A DNA stretch of 15,726 nucleotides from Oscillospiraceae bacterium (GTDB lineage: Bacteria > Bacillota > Clostridia > Oscillospirales > Ruminococcaceae): contig JAHHUC010000051.1 of NCBI GenBank assembly GCA_020024215.1, positions 1-15,726 of the forward strand. The letters are read 5' to 3'. Positions 14,109 through 15,726 of the stretch are shown here, one piece after another. How positions within the stretch are numbered: the stretch's first letter is position 1; the number at the start of each line of letters is the position of its first letter. A program made the position numbers and the translations under genes. The notes below the pieces were generated by a model. It worked only from the letters and a program-made list of their open reading frames with translations, did not search any database and was not told the DNA's origin.

Positions 14109-15726
14109 TTGAAAAACGGAAAAAAAGCAAAAATAATCATTTATGTGGTTATTGCTGTTGCTGCGGCGCTTTATGTATTTGAAAGCGCAGTCAATCTGAG
14201 CCCCCTTTATGCAGAAGGCGCACTCTTCTGGTGTGCTTTGATTTCCATCTGCACCCTGGTTTGGGGTGTGTTCAAGGTGGGAGCCACAATTTCAAATGTG
14301 TTCTCACAAAGAGATGCAAACGGAAGACCTGTTCTGGATTTGAGCGCACTGTCCTTCAAGTCCTTTCCTAAGTGGGCAAAGGTTCTTGTTGTGGGACCGT
14401 GGGTGCTGTTTATCGTAGCCACCATAGGCTCCTCCGTTGTTTTCCATTCAAAGGCGTACAGAGATCAGCTGGGCAATCCCGAGGTGCAGACCTTTACAAG
14501 CGATCTTCAGGCCATGGATTTGAACCAGATCCCTGTTGTGGACAAGGAGCTTGCCAAAAAGCTGGCGGATAAAAAGCTGGGTGAAAAGCCCTCTTTGGGA
14601 AGCCAGGTCGTTTTGGGCGAGCCGACCATTCAAAGGGTTGACGGCGAGCTTATCTGGGCGGTTCCGCTTTACCATTCAGGATTCTTCAAATGGCTTACAA
14701 ACCTCAGCGGAAGTGCCGGCTATATAACAGTTTCTGCTACAAACGTCAATGATGTCAGCTATGTTGATGCCCACAAGATAAAGTATCAGCCAAATTCATA
14801 TCTTCTTCATGACCTTTCAAGATGGGTCAGATTTACATCGGCCCCGTTTACAGGCATAACAGATTATTCCTTCGAGCTCGATGATGACGGAGTTCCCCAT
14901 TGGATCGTAACCACCTATAAGAACCTGAGAGGCTTCGCGCTTCCTGAGGCAACCGGTGTTATCATTGTAAATGCTTCCACCGGTGAAAGCACCAAGTGCA
15001 GCATAGATGAGGTTCCTGCATGGGTAGACAGAGTCCAGCCCGAATATTTTATAAGAAGTCAGATCAACAATCAGGGTGAGTATGTACACGGCTTCTTAAA
15101 CTTCTCCGACAAGGATAAGTTTAAGGCATCCTCCGGTCAGGCTATCGTTTACAACAATGACAGATGCTATCTGTTTACAGGCCTCACCAGCGTCGGCAAC
15201 GACGAAAGCTCCATAGGCTTTATGATGGTTGATATGGTCACAAAGCAGCCGCTGCTCTATCAGATGAACGGCGCTACCGAGGAGGCAGCGATGAGCTCTG
15301 CACAGGGCAAGGTGCAGCATTTGGGCTACTATGCTTCCTTCCCCCTTATTGTCAACTGCGACGGAAATCCCACATACTTCATGACGCTGAAGGACCGAGA
15401 GGGCCTTATCAAGCAGTATGCCATGGTTTCTGTTCAGAACTATTCCATAGTTGCTGTCGGAGAGACAAAGTCTCAGGTTTATAAGAACTATCAGCAGGCC
15501 ATCCGCCAAAGCGGAACCGGCGACAGCCTTGTTCACACCTCTGAAAGCTCAAAGACGGCAAAGGGCAGAGTTATCCGCATAGAGGGAGAATTCAACGGAA
15601 CATCCATGAAATATTTCCTTGTGCTTGAGGGCTATGAGGACAAAATATTTGCGGTTGATTCAGCTGTTTCCCATGAGCTGCCTCTCACAAGGGATGATGA
15701 TGAGGTTTCCTTGAACTATTATGAGT
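14109..15726 (+). CDS. Large membrane-anchored extracytoplasmic protein, 3' end outside the window
   Basis: A frame opens at a TTG with a strong ribosome site and runs without a stop to the window edge, giving at least 539 residues. The N-terminus is basic (KNGKKAK). Three membrane helices follow at about residues 8-26, 36-60 and 89-111, so the rest should lie outside the membrane. The C-terminal part contains repeated beta-rich stretches, such as EYFIRSQINNQGEYVHGFLN and YASFPLIVNCDGNPTYFMTL. The last visible region (GRVIRIEGEFNGTSMKYFLV) resembles an OB-like fold. I do not recognise a named family. Codon use has fewer ATA Ile codons than neighbouring genes (about 5 of the first 19), which fits good expression. 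Its own promoter and a palindromic operator candidate suggest regulated expression. A role in the cell envelope is inference. Confidence 0.85.
   Translation, partial: MKNGKKAKIIIYVVIAVAAALYVFESAVNLSPLYAEGALFWCALISICTLVWGVFKVGATISNVFSQRDANGRPVLDLSALSFKSFPKWAKVLVVGPWVLFIVATIGSSVVFHSKAYRDQLGNPEVQTFTSDLQAMDLNQIPVVDKELAKKLADKKLGEKPSLGSQVVLGEPTIQRVDGELIWAVPLYHSGFFKWLTNLSGSAGYITVSATNVNDVSYVDAHKIKYQPNSYLLHDLSRWVRFTSAPFTGITDYSFELDDDGVPHWIVTTYKNLRGFALPEATGVIIVNASTGESTKCSIDEVPAWVDRVQPEYFIRSQINNQGEYVHGFLNFSDKDKFKASSGQAIVYNNDRCYLFTGLTSVGNDESSIGFMMVDMVTKQPLLYQMNGATEEAAMSSAQGKVQHLGYYASFPLIVNCDGNPTYFMTLKDREGLIKQYAMVSVQNYSIVAVGETKSQVYKNYQQAIRQSGTGDSLVHTSESSKTAKGRVIRIEGEFNGTSMKYFLVLEGYEDKIFAVDSAVSHELPLTRDDDEVSLNYYE

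Noticed and set aside
14207..15536. Minus-strand and alternative-frame ORFs within the last 1.5 kb
   Set aside because: They are shadows of the long TTG-started gene from 14109, which has a ribosome site, a promoter and a coherent membrane topology.
1..15726. CRISPR arrays, insertion sequences, phage genes, toxin-antitoxin or defence systems
   Set aside because: No regularly spaced repeats, transposase or integrase motifs, terminal inverted repeats or known defence domains were seen by eye on either strand.

Overview
The window looks like chromosomal DNA from an anaerobic, endospore-forming member of the Clostridia (Firmicutes), possibly an Oscillospiraceae/Ruminococcaceae-type gut bacterium. 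The evidence is a spoIIR gene, an acetate kinase gene, strong AGGAGG-type ribosome binding sites, sigma-A promoters, AT-rich DNA with many ATA (Ile) and AGG/AGA (Arg) codons, and carbohydrate ABC transport genes without their own ATPase. The genus assignment is inference. No phage, insertion sequence or CRISPR signature was seen.

Positions 1-3075 hold a tightly packed plus-strand operon: the end of a multi-spanning membrane protein, a small membrane protein, an ABC ATPase, and a 487-residue membrane-anchored exported protein, closed by a strong terminator. It resembles a YtrB-like ABC-2 export cassette with uncharacterised partners. Positions 3138-6628 hold a promoter and a three-gene family-1 (MalF/MalG/solute-binding protein) sugar importer operon with no ATPase. 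A separately promoted lipoprotein with two OB-like domains follows (6759-7574), then its terminator, then an orphan 147-residue gene that meets a minus-strand FliB-like Cys-cluster protein at a shared TTAA stop.

Positions 9240-9437 carry a complete tRNA-Leu(CAG) unit with promoter and terminator. About 425 bp with no confident gene follows, possibly a decayed ORF. Acetate kinase lies on the minus strand (9929-11119) with its own terminator. It is divergent from tmcAL and ispE on the plus strand; the two predicted promoters overlap at the -10 element. spoIIR follows a hairpin directly before its start codon.

The window ends inside a large gene with a TTG start (14109 onward). It encodes three membrane helices and a long extracytoplasmic region. 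It has a near-consensus promoter and a perfect 9-bp inverted repeat across the expected transcription start, suggesting repressor control. No new defence or mobile system was found. The less usual items are this operator/membrane protein pair, the doubly anchored solute-binding protein, the divergent overlapping promoters, and the uncharacterised ABC cassette.
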